Origin: CAYJXJ01 sp964374095
GTDB lineage: Bacteria > Elusimicrobiota > Elusimicrobia > UBA1565 > UBA9628
Direction: 5' to 3'
Length of the DNA stretch: 6,408 nt
Assembly: GCA_964374095.1 (NCBI GenBank)
Contig: CAYJXJ010000233.1
Coordinates: 1-6,408, forward strand
This document shows, one piece after another, positions 5,358 through 6,408 of this stretch. A program made the translations under genes and the position numbers. Each line of letters begins with the position of its first letter. Position 1 is the first letter of the stretch. The notes beneath the pieces were generated by a model, which worked only from the letters and a program-made list of their open reading frames with translations, was not told the DNA's origin and made no database searches.

Positions 5358-6408
5358 ACGCCGGGGAGGCCCTGCGCTCGGGCCTGGTCGAGATCCGCAC
5401 CAACAAGTTCCGCTCCGTCTTGAGCTTCGCCGCGGTCTCGGTCGGGGTCGCCTCCCTCCTCTATACGCTCGCCCAAACGCGCGGCATGCAGGAGGAGATC
5501 GCTAAAGCCATCGCCATACTCGGCCCCGGCCGCATCACGGTCTCGGCCAAGCAGGACTATGTCTCCCAGGGGCTATCGAAGGGGCTCACGCTTGAGGACG
5601 CCTCCGCCATACGACGCGCCATGCCCTGGCTCTACATGGTCTCGCCCACGGTCCAAGGCTGGGGCGCGCGCTTCGAGGCCTCCGGGCAGCGCTTCGACCG
5701 CGCCCAGGTCCTGGGCATCACCCCGGAGTGGCGCCGGCGCGACTGGGTGTTCAAGCTGCGGGGGCGGTTCTTCAACGACTGGGACATCTCCCACGCGGCC
5801 CGGGTTTGCGTGGTCATCGAGCCCGGAGGCTGGTTCAAGAAGCCCTTCTGGGCGGCCTTCTGGTCCCGGGAGGAGCCCATCGACGACTTCCTGGCCCACC
5901 ACGACCTGCTGGGCAAGGCGGTCCGCATCGAGGAGCACCTATTTACCGTGGTCGGGGTCCTCAAGGAGCCGCCCAAGGACCTCGATCCGCGGTGGTTCCA
6001 CTGGGGCCAGTCCTCGGTCATGATCCCGGCCACGGCCTTCCACCGCTACCTGGGGACCCAGGGTTCCGAGGCCAAGTCCTCCTCCGGCGTCGATGAGATC
6101 ACCCTCGACACCGGCTCGGCGGCCTCGGTCAAGCGGGCCAAGAAGGAGATCACCGCCCTGCTCAAGCGCCGGCACCGGCAGGAGGAGGACTTCGAGCTCA
6201 AGGACCTGCGCGAGGAGATCGAAGGCGAGCTCGAGGAGTCCAAGAAGTATCTCATCGCGGCCATCGTCATGGGCGGCGTTGCGCTTTTTGCGGGCGGCAT
6301 CGGGATCATGAACGTGATGCTGGCGACGGTATTCGCGCGAACAAAGGAGATAGGGATTCGTCGCGCCTGCGGCGCGACGAATGCCGACATCACGGCCCAG
6401 TTCGTCAT
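5354..6408 (+). CDS. MacB/FtsX-type ABC permease (3' end outside window)
   Basis: The frame is open to the right edge, giving 351 residues. A first membrane helix (about 22-40) follows an N-terminal amphipathic stretch (A-L-R-S-G-L-V-E-I-R-T-N-K-F-R-S). A large periplasmic domain (about 41-296) matches the MacB core type, including V-L-G-I-T-P-E-W, L-G-K-A-V-R-I, F-T-V-V-G-V-L and a charged helix before the membrane. Helix 2 (about 299-328, G-G-I-G-I-M-N-V-M-L) leads into K-E-I-G-I-R-R-A-C-G-A-T (331-342), the cytoplasmic coupling motif that contacts the ATPase. Two more helices are expected beyond the edge. No ATPase domain is fused, unlike E. coli MacB. GTG at 5354 overlaps the ATPase stop; the next in-frame ATG (5485) would remove helix 1. 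A Trp/Phe-rich stretch at 160-170 is unusual. Confidence 0.92.
   Translation, partial: MNAGEALRSGLVEIRTNKFRSVLSFAAVSVGVASLLYTLAQTRGMQEEIAKAIAILGPGRITVSAKQDYVSQGLSKGLTLEDASAIRRAMPWLYMVSPTVQGWGARFEASGQRFDRAQVLGITPEWRRRDWVFKLRGRFFNDWDISHAARVCVVIEPGGWFKKPFWAAFWSREEPIDDFLAHHDLLGKAVRIEEHLFTVVGVLKEPPKDLDPRWFHWGQSSVMIPATAFHRYLGTQGSEAKSSSGVDEITLDTGSAASVKRAKKEITALLKRRHRQEEDFELKDLREEIEGELEESKKYLIAAIVMGGVALFAGGIGIMNVMLATVFARTKEIGIRRACGATNADITAQFV
6356..6382. repeat. Perfect inverted repeat within the permease gene
   Basis: Arms ATTCGTCGCGCC (6356-6367) and GGCGCGACGAAT (6371-6382) are exact complements around a 3-base TGC loop. The element covers codons 335-343 exactly, the I-R-R-A-C-G-A-T-N part of the coupling motif. 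A separate 10-base palindrome, TTCGCGCGAA, lies just upstream at 6332-6341. In GC-rich DNA the protein motif itself favours part of this symmetry (Arg-Ala codons complement Gly-Ala codons), so a dedicated function is not established. Confidence 0.7.

Overview
The window is GC-rich and densely packed with genes. It comes from a diderm (Gram-negative type) bacterium: it encodes a TolC-family outer-membrane channel with a periplasmic adaptor and an ABC transporter. The genus or phylum cannot be read from the sequence. An uncultured high-GC lineage (deltaproteobacterial, acidobacterial or elusimicrobial in style) would fit, but this is a guess. I see no tRNA, rRNA, CRISPR array, insertion sequence or integrase.

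Left block (1-1862, plus strand): three tightly packed genes. The first is the 3' end of a small multi-pass membrane protein of unknown function, running in from the left edge. Its stop overlaps the start of a YceH/DUF480 family protein (tandem winged-helix fold, C-terminal coiled coil). A TTG-started ATP-grasp ligase follows with no gap; it resembles the DcsG (O-ureido-D-serine cyclo-ligase)-like family. The spacing suggests one transcript, but no shared pathway is evident.

Middle (1863-2488): a 38-base convergent gap with no clear terminator, then a minus-strand gene for an unrecognised four-helix membrane protein. A 78-base divergent intergenic region follows. It is AT-rich for this DNA and holds a 29-base inverted repeat (12 of 14 pairs match) plus a plausible promoter reading right. 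The inverted repeat is the best operator candidate in the window.

Right block (2489-6408, plus strand): a four-gene tripartite ABC efflux operon of MacAB-TolC type, with every junction overlapping (7, 4 and 4 bases). The order is TolC-like channel, periplasmic adaptor, ABC ATPase, and MacB/FtsX-type permease cut by the right edge. The ATPase and permease are separate polypeptides, unlike E. coli MacB. The ATPase would drive the permease, and the adaptor would connect it to the channel to move an unknown substrate out of the periplasm or inner membrane.

The main oddities are: an adaptor with no helical hairpin between its two lipoyl half-motifs; a dnaX-like slippery A-run followed by a stem-loop early in the adaptor gene; a channel gene whose only in-frame start is a GTG with no ribosome-binding site, next to a five-C run; and a perfect 12-base-arm hairpin in the permease gene.
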